Made by a program: the position numbers and the translations under genes. The notes under the pieces are model-generated. The model ran no database searches, was not told where the DNA came from, and saw nothing but the letters and a program-made list of their open reading frames with translations. Positions 34,104 through 44,400 of a stretch of 64,000 nucleotides of DNA are shown piece after piece (the first letter of the stretch is position 1; each line of letters opens with the position of its first letter). Source of the DNA: Canna indica. Its lineage: Eukaryota; Streptophyta; Magnoliopsida; Zingiberales; Cannaceae. The stretch lies in the NCBI GenBank assembly GCA_034359265.1, contig CP136892.1, positions 14,990,501 to 15,054,500 on the forward strand, given 5' to 3'.

Positions 34104-34111
34104 GTATATAT
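34104..34111 (+). promoter_or_regulatory. Possible TATA box of the CYSTM gene
   Basis: GTATATAT about 95 bp before the chosen ATG, a reasonable distance for a plant core promoter with a short leader. Judged by eye only. Confidence 0.35.
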
Positions 34112-34201
34112 TTGCCCCTAAGTTCATGGCAGACTTGATATCAGAGGCAACCAGTACTACTGAATCATCAGCTGGTCTCCATTTGTTAATTTGCTTGCTG
34201 C

Positions 34202-34235
34202 ATGGAGAAGTCGAAACCACAAGCTCCTCCGCCAG
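34202..34235 (+). CDS. CYSTM gene exon 1
   Basis: ATG plus 11 codons of Pro-rich sequence ending one base into a Gly codon. Donor CAG|GTTTCT. Confidence 0.75.
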
Positions 34236-34863
34236 GTTTCTCGATCTCAGCTGCCTATATAATTTCTTCTTAATTATTAATTATTGTTTCTTGTTGTTGA
34301 CTTGATTAAATATTAATAATTATGGTGGAACTAATTAATGCTACTTGAAATTAAGGCTATCCTACTGACAAGACACCGCCATCGAAAGACAAGTCATGCT
34401 GCCCTCGCACCAAAAAGAAAGGCGAGAGAGGATTCATCGAGGGATGGTAATTAATCGATTTTTTTTTTTAACAAAGAAATTTGTATTCAATTCAACAGCA
34501 ATGAAAAAGAATACAATTCAAGAGTAATTAATCGATAATTAAGCTAATCGATTTAACACCTTAGTTATTTACTATAATCTATTTGCTATTAATTTCTCAA
34601 ACTCGATCTCATTATATATCGCTGAAAGTAAAAAGCATTATTAGAGAAATTGATGTTGTGCATAATATATATTCTAGAGTACATCAGATATATACTTATA
34701 GATATATGTTTAATTTCTCTTTTCAATTTTTTGATCCTAGAATATATACTTGCTAATTTGCATTAGAAAATTTAAGATATTGGCTTTAAAAATTAATTCA
34801 AAGTTTTGATGCAGTCTCTTTGCACTCTGCTGCTGTTGGATTTGTGAGACTTGCTGCTACTGA
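34202..34863 (+). CDS. CYSTM family small cysteine-rich membrane protein, 3 exons
   Basis: Exons 34202-34235, 34356-34446 and 34815-34863 join in frame to a 57-residue protein. All junctions follow GT-AG (CAG|GTTTCT, TTAAG|GC, ATG|GTAATT, TGCAG|TC). The N-terminus is Pro-rich ('PQAPPPG', then 'YP'), the middle is Lys/Cys-rich, and the C-terminus has the CYSTM signature 'GFIEGCLFALCCCWICE' ending in Cys-Cys-Tyr. Family members are tail-anchored membrane proteins linked to stress responses; that role is from the family, not from this sequence. The ATG lies directly before the Pro-rich segment. Intron 2 carries a 64-bp retroposon starting 13 bp after the donor. The gene is convergent with the synthase gene downstream. 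Confidence 0.85.
34356..34446 (+). CDS. CYSTM gene exon 2
   Basis: Acceptor TTAAG|GC. Encodes 'YPTDKTPPSKDKSCCP' through 'GFIEG' and ends with two bases of a Cys codon. Donor GTAATT. Confidence 0.82.
34460..34523 (-). mobile_element. 64-bp LINE-type poly-A retroposon at a splice donor
   Basis: The minus strand ends in a run of As (plus: T-run at 34459-34469) after 'gaatacaaatttctttgtt', a severely 5'-truncated LINE 3' end. It is flanked by the 13-bp duplication GTAATTAATCGAT at 34447-34459 and 34524-34536. The left copy begins with the first base of CYSTM intron 2. Confidence 0.8.
34815..34863 (+). CDS. CYSTM gene exon 3
   Basis: Acceptor GATGCAG|TC. Completes the Cys codon, then 'LFALCCCWICETCCY' and TGA at 34861-34863. 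The Cys/hydrophobic tail is the membrane segment. Confidence 0.83.
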
Positions 34864-35134
34864 AGATGGATGATTATATAGAAAGATCAACAAGGACATA
34901 TATTTCTTACAGCATATGTGGACCTTTTTTGAGTTCTACTTTAATCATAAATTAATAATGAGTAATTAATGGATGTACTAATTTACTTTTACATACATAA
35001 TTTGTACTTATGTAATGTAAGTTAAGTTTTTGTGCAAGTTAATCAATTTGCTTGTATGAAATCCCGAGAGCATCAGTCATAAAATTATTAAGTAATTTGA
35101 ATTTAGGAAACAGTTAGCAGACAAAATAACTTTC

Positions 35135-35140
<6 letters not shown>
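34864..35140. other. 3' region of the CYSTM gene
   Basis: AT-rich; probable 3' UTR. AATAAT-like signals occur but no specific polyadenylation site can be chosen. Confidence 0.35.

Positions 35141-35170
<30 letters not shown>
35141..35170. repeat. (TA)n microsatellite
   Basis: About 15 TA units. Confidence 0.95.
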
Positions 35171-35175
<5 letters not shown>

Positions 35176-35877
35176 GTTTGGTTGACATGAAAAATATTTT
35201 TTTTTTTAAGGAAATTATAATTTTTATAAATTAACTTCTCACGTGTATTTCTCGGAAAAAATCTAAAAAGTATTTGATTGACAAGAAGTTAATTTATAGG
35301 AAATGTAATTTCTCATCTACAACATATTTGGTTGACATGAGTACTTCCTAGGAAGTACATATGAAATGACCAATGTACCTTCTTTTTATAAATTAATATT
35401 TTAATGTATATGTATTAGTATATATAAAAAAATAAATTTTATTTGTAAATTAATTATTGTAACGTATATATGTAAAATATAATATATTTTTTTCATATAT
35501 TATTAATATAATATATACTTTATTATATAGAAAAAAATTGGAGTTAGTATGAAAAATTACATATTTTGCTAAAAATAAAATAAATTAAAATTAATATATG
35601 AATAATTCAAAGCTTATCTAATCTCATAATGTTAACAACATAAATTATAAATTCTGCACTAAATGCAAACGTGGGGCTAACATTGATTTTTTCTTTCAAA
35701 TATAATGTAGGGGGTGCAACTTACCTTGGTCCCCCTATATAAGTTACTTTCTGCATTTTGCAAAAAGTTAATCTTACTGAGGAAGTTGTACTTCCTGCAA
35801 AATGTAGAAAGTGTGTCAATCAAACAAGAGCTCATTTGATCACTTCCTGAAAAGTACAACTTCCCGCAGAAGTTGTG

Positions 35878-35879
<2 letters not shown>
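35171..35879. mobile_element. MITE-like element inside a TA microsatellite
   Basis: Inverted words near the ends: CTCGTTTGGTTGACATG (about 35174) and TGTCAATCAAACAAGAGC (about 35814-35831). 'acttcctaggaagta' words occur inside. TA tracts flank both sides, so no duplication can be scored. Edges are approximate. Confidence 0.45.

Positions 35880-35941
<62 letters not shown>
35880..35941. repeat. (TA)n microsatellite
   Basis: About 31 TA units, the longest such tract in the window. Confidence 0.95.
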
Positions 35942-35943
<2 letters not shown>

Positions 35944-36756
35944 CAACTTTCTATATTTAACTTTAGCATTTGATCTTGTTGAAGCATATATTAATTAATG
36001 ATTCAAAAAACAAACTAAATTAAATATATATACACAACAATATCTGATACGATAATAAGTCGGAAATTGAAATCAAAAGCACAATGGTGTATAATAATTA
36101 AGGTAAAATCACATTGATGGGAATTACGAGCAATAAGGTTAGTGCTATCATTCCGAGCAAATGAAGAATATATAAATGGATGGCATGTAATAAAATATAG
36201 ACAACATATTTTGTGCTTAATTGTGATAAACTCGGTAGGCCGAAGTTACAAATAAATCAGAAAATCATTGGTATTTGATTGATCGTTAACTATACACATG
36301 AGTGGCATGGTAGGTTTCGATTTTCAGTATTGGTCATCTTGGCCTCCTATTCAAACATAAACCTTTGTAATTAAATCAACCCTTTCTTTGGTTTTATTAT
36401 ATAAAACAATTATCACAAAACGATATTCCTATGACTCCCAATTCGTTAAGACAATGGTGTGAAACTTTGTGCCAGTAGCGTTGAAGCAGGCGCGGAGCCA
36501 CATGCATGGTGTGAAACTGCATGTTATAAAAAAAGTTTCTACACTTTTTATAAAAATATATTATAGTTAAAATAATTTTAATATTAAATACTTTTTGACA
36601 AAAATCAATAAACACCTTAAAGAATTTAGTACAAAACTATGAGAGGACAAAATCCAAATATCAACTCTTTGCTTTCCATTTTGAAATTTTATAAATCCTT
36701 ATTTCAAAGTTGAGAATTTCCCATCGGGTTAATTTGGTTTTGGAAAAATGCTCTAA
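35942..36756. other. AT-rich spacer, nothing recognised
   Basis: No supported ORF, RNA gene or repeat. Confidence 0.4.
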
Positions 36757-36764
36757 ATGTTAAG

Positions 36765-37312
36765 TAGGGGTGAGACCCGGATACCCTGTAATTTTCATAA
36801 TATCCGGATCCTACCCTATATAGGACCGGTTCCTATATTTTGGACCCGGACCCTACCTTGTTGGAACCTAGAACCGGACCCTACCCGAAACCACCGGTTC
36901 CGATTCCGGATACCCTATTGGATCACCTATTTAATTTTATTAGTGTGAATATAAAATAATGAATTAATGAATGAAAGGATTTGTTAATGTTCACTATAAT
37001 TTATGTTATTATTTTGTGGCAAAAATAGTAATATATGTAATGTAACCAATAAATTATATTGAGAAATTACAAATAGACTCCTAATTAAATATATCTATTA
37101 TCTAATATATCGGATTCGAGTTAAATAATTAAATATATATAACTTGGTACCGGTTCCGATTCCGAGTCCCGACGTGTTGGACCCGAACCGAAACCGATTT
37201 TAACCGGTTCCTTGATTTGTTACCCGGATTTAATTTGGATATATCTGGAACCTACCCGATCAAGTCGGTTCCAACCAGTTCCGAGTCTACCCGGTACCCG
37301 TGCACACCCCTA
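36765..37312. mobile_element. hAT-type MITE, 548 bp, TSD ATGTTAAG
   Basis: Ends TAGGGGTGAGACCCGG and (inverted) TAGGGGTGTGCACGGG. Perfect 8-bp duplications ATGTTAAG lie at 36757-36764 and 37313-37320. The interior is rich in GGACCCGGA/TCCGGTTCC words able to fold back. No transposase. Confidence 0.9.
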
Positions 37313-37318
37313 ATGTTA

Positions 37319-37672
37319 AGGGCGTATTTGTTAGTTCTGTTTTCGATTTTTGTTTTCTCCTGAAATCGAAAACGAACTCGAAACGTTATTTGTTGATGAC
37401 AACATGGGCGAATTTCGATTCATGTTTCGCGAAAACCTATTTTCGCAAAACACCCAAATACACACAAGCGCGAAAACTACTTCAAGTAGTTTTCCGCATT
37501 TTCGTGACCCTTTTGGGATAAAAGTTTCGCGAAACATGACAACTAGACATGTCAAACAAACATATTTTCGCCAAACAAAAAAATCAAAATAAAATAATGG
37601 AAACTCAAAAACCAATTTCAATTTTCGCGAAATGAAAACTCGAAAAAAAATTCTCGCAAACAAACGCAAGGT
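37319..37672. mobile_element. MITE-like element adjoining the hAT MITE
   Basis: Starts GGGCGTATTTGTTAG and ends CAAACAAACGCAAGG (inverted GCGTTTGTTTG). 'gaaaa' and 'tcgcgaaa' words occur in both orientations. No clean duplication was found; the left edge abuts the TSD of the neighbouring MITE. Confidence 0.5.
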
Positions 37673-38201
37673 TCTTAGCTAGGATTGAGCTATATGCAAT
37701 CACAAAGCAAACATGCTATGATTTCTTATACATGACTTACCACTTAACTCTGCCTTGAACTAAAAATAGCAACAGGAGATAATGCTCACAAACAGTCATT
37801 TGAATTTCTCTGACAAATTAATTATTAAATTCTGAGACTTACCCCAAATACAAAGAAATCTTCTTTCTTCTTGTGGCTATTGTAACACATGAAGACATGG
37901 ATTTATACCATACATAAGACAATTCCTTTTTTGAAACAGTTCAATTATCTAACCAGGACCATTTCATTACTTAGAGAATCGTTATACCAATGCATAGATG
38001 ATGTCAATTCTTTGTTCACGAAACTTGTGTAGATTGTTGCGCATCCAAGTTTAGATCACTTGATCACATCTGACTTTGCAAATAGACATTGTTCTCATGT
38101 GGAAGGTCATGATGTGCTTTAGTTTTTGCCATCTTTCTTGAATTGAAGAGGCACAAACATGATCACATTCATGCAATATGTGGAATGACATCCATTTTCT
38201 A
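37673..38201 (-). other. 3' flank and probable 3' UTR of the synthase gene
   Basis: Follows the stop codon at 38202-38204 on the minus strand. No further coding segment recognised. Confidence 0.45.
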
Positions 38202-38477
38202 TCAGTGTGTGGATCGCCACCACGGATTACCAGCCTTGTAAGAACATTTACCATCATGCCATGAGATGTGGGAGGCCTGAAGACCAATAGCTGCATTTGG
38301 TTCCTTACCGTGCTGTGCAATCCAATTTTCAATAGCTGCCATTTTATCATCCTCACTTGTATGTTCCATCCATCTTTGGGGGTTAAATGAAGGATTAGCC
38401 ATCTTGGCCATAACGGATGGAATATACATCGAGTCCCCCATTATAGGCGCACCAATAGCAGCAAACTGTGCTCGGAT
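38202..38477 (-). CDS. Synthase exon 9
   Basis: Acceptor TTACAG|ATC. Encodes '[18 protein letters not shown]' to '[10 protein letters not shown]' and the TGA at 38202-38204. Confidence 0.92.
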   Translation of the reverse strand: MRAQFAAIGAPIMGDSMYIPSVMAKMANPSFNPQRWMEHTSEDDKMAAIENWIAQHGKEPNAAIGLQASHISWHDGKCSYKAGNPWWRSTH

Positions 38478-41400
38478 CTGTAACAGTGACAAACAATCAT
38501 CACACAGTACATGGGTAACTCATCATATGAAGATAAAAACTATTTTGTTGTGGCCAATGTGAGTTTGATCATGTTTAAAAGTGGAACAGAAGGATTTACT
38601 TGTGCTGGTAGTATACTGACTACAACCAATGAAGTTGGAACAATTTGGGTCACCAACATAGTTAAGGTCCATCATGTCATTGTAGGATAGATGTTCTTTG
38701 GGGCCCTCTTCATGGGATACTTATGAAGGATCCATAAATTGTCTACTCAACCACCTTTTGATATAGATTTTAAGGGTAGAATTGACAAAAACAGTGTTCA
38801 GTACAGTCGTAAAGGAGTTTGTTTCTAATGGACCATTCAGAACTCTCCAATAAAAGATTACAATTTCTATCCATCTTAGTGGAAGCATCTTAATTAATAA
38901 AAAAACAATATCAACTTTTTTCTAGCGACAAGTAGATCTGTAGTTCTCTACTAGTTGACTACAAGGCATGAAAAAAAAAAAGAGTTGCAAGCAAGACCAT
39001 AACTAAAATAATTTACCTGATGAGTCTTTCCTGTCAATAGGTTGATTTTACATTCATATGCCTTTTCTTTTGAGGACCACCCACAATCTTCAATTTTATA
39101 GGTTTTCATTACTTCATCGGCAGGCCATGGGACCTCCTTGCACTCCAAAACTTCCAGTTGGCAGAGATGCCATCCACCAATGCAATCTGCAAAAGTGGAC
39201 GTTCAAGTATCATCTTTATCTCAATTATTAAACAATGACAAAGCAATAATTAAAATAACTATCTGAAAAGTGGAAGTTCTAATATCATCATTATCTCAGA
39301 TTCTCGATTATCAAACAATGACATATAAGAATTATTGGAAATGTTAGACCATCGGCTAGAATAGATTTTTTTTGTGTGTGTGTATTTCAGAATAGATTGT
39401 TATTTCAGTTTGTTTGTTAGACTACATTTACTAGGCTTAGTTTATTTCTCTCTCTAGCATAAGAACCTGCTAAATTCTGGGTGCTTATAAGCTATCCTCT
39501 GCCACCACATTCTTACAACTAGCATTATCAATTATTAAATTGCAAAACATGTGCACATTTTGACAAATTTTATTAAATGGGGACAAGTAATAGATTTTAT
39601 ATTTGCACATAAACTAGATCTTGTGGGATAGGCAGGGTTGGAGCAATCTAGAGTTCTAGACCAAATGGCCTAGAGGCCAACTGAAGTAGAGCCCTAAAAT
39701 GTATCACTATGGCTCAAGAATGGTACTGTACCCATCTTTAGTCAAGGAAAGGTTTCAGTAGTCAGTACCGTACCCAAATTTAAAATTTTTCTTGTATCTT
39801 TAATTTTTCAACTTCAGCAAATTTAGCAGTACTTAAAAGATTGAGGTTGTCATCCCTCTTTAGGAGATATGATGCTAGCAAACTTAAACACATACATAGA
39901 TATAAAATATACAATGCTTAACCACATATAACTATAACGTAACATTCTTCAAAGGTCAAATTTCTTACCTTCTGAAACTAATCTTGGAGCAACATTAACT
40001 GGACGCATGTAATGGGTTATTATTCCAACAGGTACCGGTGCAACAGCAAGAGCACGATATATTTTTTTCACTTGTTTTTCCTGTACTCACGATCAAAGTT
40101 CATAAATTTACTCAGTAAATAGATAATACATAAAATCAACATGTGATAATTTATGTCATGCAAGCAGGTGCAACTTTGCTGAAGCACCAAACCAGAGGAG
40201 GGAAGAGGGAGAATTGAGAGAGGTGGAAAGAATCAATGCTGTATTCAGAGTGCAATGCCCTCAAATGCCCAAAGGGCTAAAAATATATGGGCTATGACTC
40301 CTGACTCCTACCCATAATAGAAATATGAATCAAAATTAAAGGACAGACAAAAATAAACTAAATCAACATTTAAGTATGGCCCAAAACTTGCCCTTATTGA
40401 AGCTAAAAATTACGAAAAATAAAGGTAATTGAGTGTCCTAATTTAATTGTTGATTGCATCAAACTTGCATGGTTTAAAACTTGCATCAACCGTATCATAT
40501 CATTCTGAACAAGAATTATAAGCAATCAATGTGGTAGACTGACATAATACTGTTGATATGCGATCTTGATTTTGGGTAAGCCAACGATAGTCAGGAACCT
40601 TTAGCTAGGAGCCTAGGAGATCAGCTGGAGAAAGAGGAGTTGAAGGCCTATAAATGGTTTGAGCAATGAGAAATGGAAGAGTGGCTGAGGAGCTTTGGGG
40701 GAAGAGACATTTTGATCTTTTTCTTTTATGAATATATGTAATAAGAATAGAATATGGCGTATCCTTTTAATTGCATATATTGAAGTATAGCAAAGGGACA
40801 GTGTATATCCTTATGAGTTGGAGGGAAGGGTATAGTTGGAATTTTCTTTTTAAAGCAGCTATGGTTGATGTTAAAAATTTGATTGGATGACCAACTTTCC
40901 TAAAGCTTAAGCTCTTAAGAAAGATACCACTCTATGCATTTATATTCTTAACACTCTTCCTCACTTGTGGGTGGGTAACTTGAGGAAATTGACCCAAGCC
41001 CAACAAGTGAATCCACTTAATTGAGGTGTTTTTTAAAAAATATTAACGCTAGGAGGATTTGAACTCAGGACCTCCTACTCTGGCTCTTGCTTAACATTTT
41101 AGATTTGATTAAATGAGCAACTTTCCCAAAAGCTTAAGTTGTCAGAAAAGATGCCAATCTATGCAATTATATTCTTACCAATTGAAAACATGTATAGATA
41201 CTTTTTCCAATTTCCAGTTTCAAATTGAGATCTACAAATTCTCTCTTAACGAGCTCATCATCGCTGCACAATAGGCCAGAAGGCAGAAGAAGAGGAGAAA
41301 TTTTCTTCAACTTTCTGTTGAAGAGAGATCTTGGAAGCACAATCATCATCGACTCCATATCTATTTGTCCTCGTTCTTGGACTCAATCACAAAGTTGGAA

Positions 41401-44400
41401 CCCTGCCAAATTGGTATAAGAGCCACCAAGGAGTGAGGCTTTCTTTAAGAGACTTGATGAGTTCTTGATGACCAGGCTACGACTAAGGTGGAGAGGGTAC
41501 TGCTTTGAGTGAGTCAAAGGGAATGTTGCAGAAGTATCAGGATCAATCGAGTGGAAAGGGACTTCTAGAGTACCGAGAGACTTCCAATCACATGGAGGTT
41601 CTTTCCCGTGAGTAGGTGTCCTGAGTTGGGAGGTAACGTGCAATGGAAGAAGGAAGTCATATGGGGGATCGGTGGCGGCATCCTTCCAAAGAGATTACAC
41701 CACCGACATCCTCCCTTTCATCTGCAAGCCTTATTTTGGTATGTAAAGCTCGATTTCCCCATACAATGGAAAAGGAGTTCCACTTGCTTGGATATGTAGA
41801 TGTGAACATTATTTCCATCGCCAGCAAGTTCCAGAAGAGATGAAGGTTGGTCTGGCGTCATTTCATTTGGAAGAGGATGCTCAGTTCTCATCAGTGTTAT
41901 TAATGGCGGATGGCGGCTCATGGTGGAAAGCCAAAAATCTGCCATACAAATATGGCGGATGGTGTTGCGGCCAATGGCGGCTGTACACATACATACATAC
42001 ATACATACATACATACATAGTTCAAAACTGACATTGAACTATACAGAAGTACAAAACTGAAATGATCAAAAACATAGTGCAATGTATAATACTGCAAAAC
42101 TGAAATGTATAATTTATAGTTCAAAACTGACATTGAACTATACAGAAGTGCAATGTGTATATATATATATATATAAACCAAAAACAGAACTATACAGAAG
42201 TACAAAACTGAGATGATCAAATGAAAGAAAGAAACAAGAAAAAAAACAGAGGTACAGAAGTAAAAAAAAAGAATTGAACAAAACAGAAGAAAAAAAAAAA
42301 CAGAAATGAAAAATGAAAGAAAGAAACAAAAAAAAAACAGAAGTATAGAACTGAAATGAAAGAAAGAAAGAAACAGAAAAAAAAAAAAAAAACAGAAGTA
42401 AAAAAAAAGAATCGAACAAAACAGAAGTACAAAAAAAAACAGAAATGAAAAATGAAAAAAAAAAAAAAACATAAGTATAGAACTGAAAGACAGTGATCAT
42501 AGCGAACTGGGAAACTGATCGAATGTTTTTTGTTTCAATGTCAGTGTCATGGTTTAAAAAATCGCCCGAAACGGTACGGTAAGGGCGGTATATACCGGTT
42601 TTTGAGATTTCCGGTATACGATATACCCGGTATTTGAAAATACCGGGTATATCATGTATACCGGGCGGTATATGGCGGTATTTTGCCATATACCGCCCGG
42701 TAAGGGCGGTATATGTGTCATATCGCCCGGTATGATAAGTTTTAAACGCCAACGGTGCTCAGCGCCGTTGGCAACGGGTGGTCGACAGCCCGACAGGGCT
42801 ACCGGCCACATGTTTCGGCATATACCGCCCAAACCGGGCAGTATACCGCCCGGTATGATGAACAGTAACCCAAACAGCTCTATAGCGGGACCGCCGAAGA
42901 CTCTGCGTAGCACAACATAAGACGTAGCGCAACATCGACTGAGATGATGAATACCATGTGTTGGTATGGTCTTATGTTGCACTACGTCTTATGTTGCGCT
43001 ACGTATTGATTTTGACATTTGAATATTGATTTTAAGCATTTATTCATCAATTATATATTATTGGAGTTATATCTAACCCTCTCAAAAAAAAAAACGGCCG
43101 GTTTGCAATCGTACCGGACCGTACCGTGTGTCGGTACGGTACGGTACCGGTACCGGCACCGGCCAGTGACCGAAATCGGTACCGGTACCAAGATTTTAAA
43201 CCATGGTCAGTGTTAAAGTCCTAATATCTTTACGAGGTCGAAATAGCATTATAGAAAGAGCAGCCAAAACCTACTCCCAGTTGGCCAGTATGTAGCTTGA
43301 TCTTTCTCGCTCCAAGTATGACCTGAATGGGAGAGAAACAGGAAAACAGAAAAGAAAACAGGAAAAAAAATGAAAACATAAATAGAAAAAAAGAGAAGTA
43401 AAAAAGAAATAAACAGGAAAAAAAATCTGCAAATACATGTGGAAATAACCTAAAAAAACAAGAAAAATTTAATGAAATGAAGGAGAGAACTGAATGGGAG
43501 AGAAATATCTTTAAAAAATAGTAAAAACTACTATTTTGCCACCGGAATTCGTCGCCGGAGCTCGTCGCTAGAGTTTGTCACCTGATTTCATCGCCGGAGT
43601 GGAGCAGCCGCTGGTAGAAAGGTTCTCAAGTGGGAGCAGCCGCCAGCCATAAGGCTTTAGGGTTTTAATTTTAACCCTTTTTAAAAAATTACAGAAATGC
43701 CCCCACTTTTTTAAATGAAAAATAAAAAAAAGGGAGAAGTGCAAATTTGGTCCTATAAGTTTTCAATTTTTTGGACTTTGGTCCTATAAGTTTCATTTTG
43801 GTATTTTCGGTCATGTAAGTTTGCTCTGTAGTACAGATTTGGTCCTATCCGTGAACTCTCCATCAATGTGGACTAACGCCGTTCATACACGTTGACATAT
43901 TTGGTCCTCTAAGTTTCATTTCGAAATTTTCAGTCCTATATGTTTGCCCCGTAGCACAGATTTGGTCCTATATATCTGCCCTGTAGCACAAATTTGGTCC
44001 AATATATTTATCTCATAGCACAAATTTGATCATATTCGTGATGGTCCGTTAACTCTCTGTCCACGAAAAAATAAACGACATTATGTCCATATTGACGGAG
44101 TTAATGGACCGTCATGAATAGGACCAAATCTATATTACAAAGCAAACTTATATATGTTACGGAGCAAATCTATCTGGTCTGTTATATCGATTTGGTCCTA
44201 TCCACGATGGTCTATTAACCCCGTCAACATGGACATAACGTCGTTTATTTTTTCGTGGACGGAGAGTTAATGGACCGTCACGGATAGGACTAAATCTGTG
44301 CTACGGAACAAACATATAGGACCAAATCTGTTCTACGGGGCAAACACATAGGACTGGAAATTTCGAAATGAAACTTATAGGACCAAATATGTCAACGTGT

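Noticed and set aside
41918..42752. Long Phe/Ser-rich minus-strand open frames
   Set aside because: They arise from purine-rich low-complexity DNA and an (ACAT)n tract inside a hAT element; no domain.
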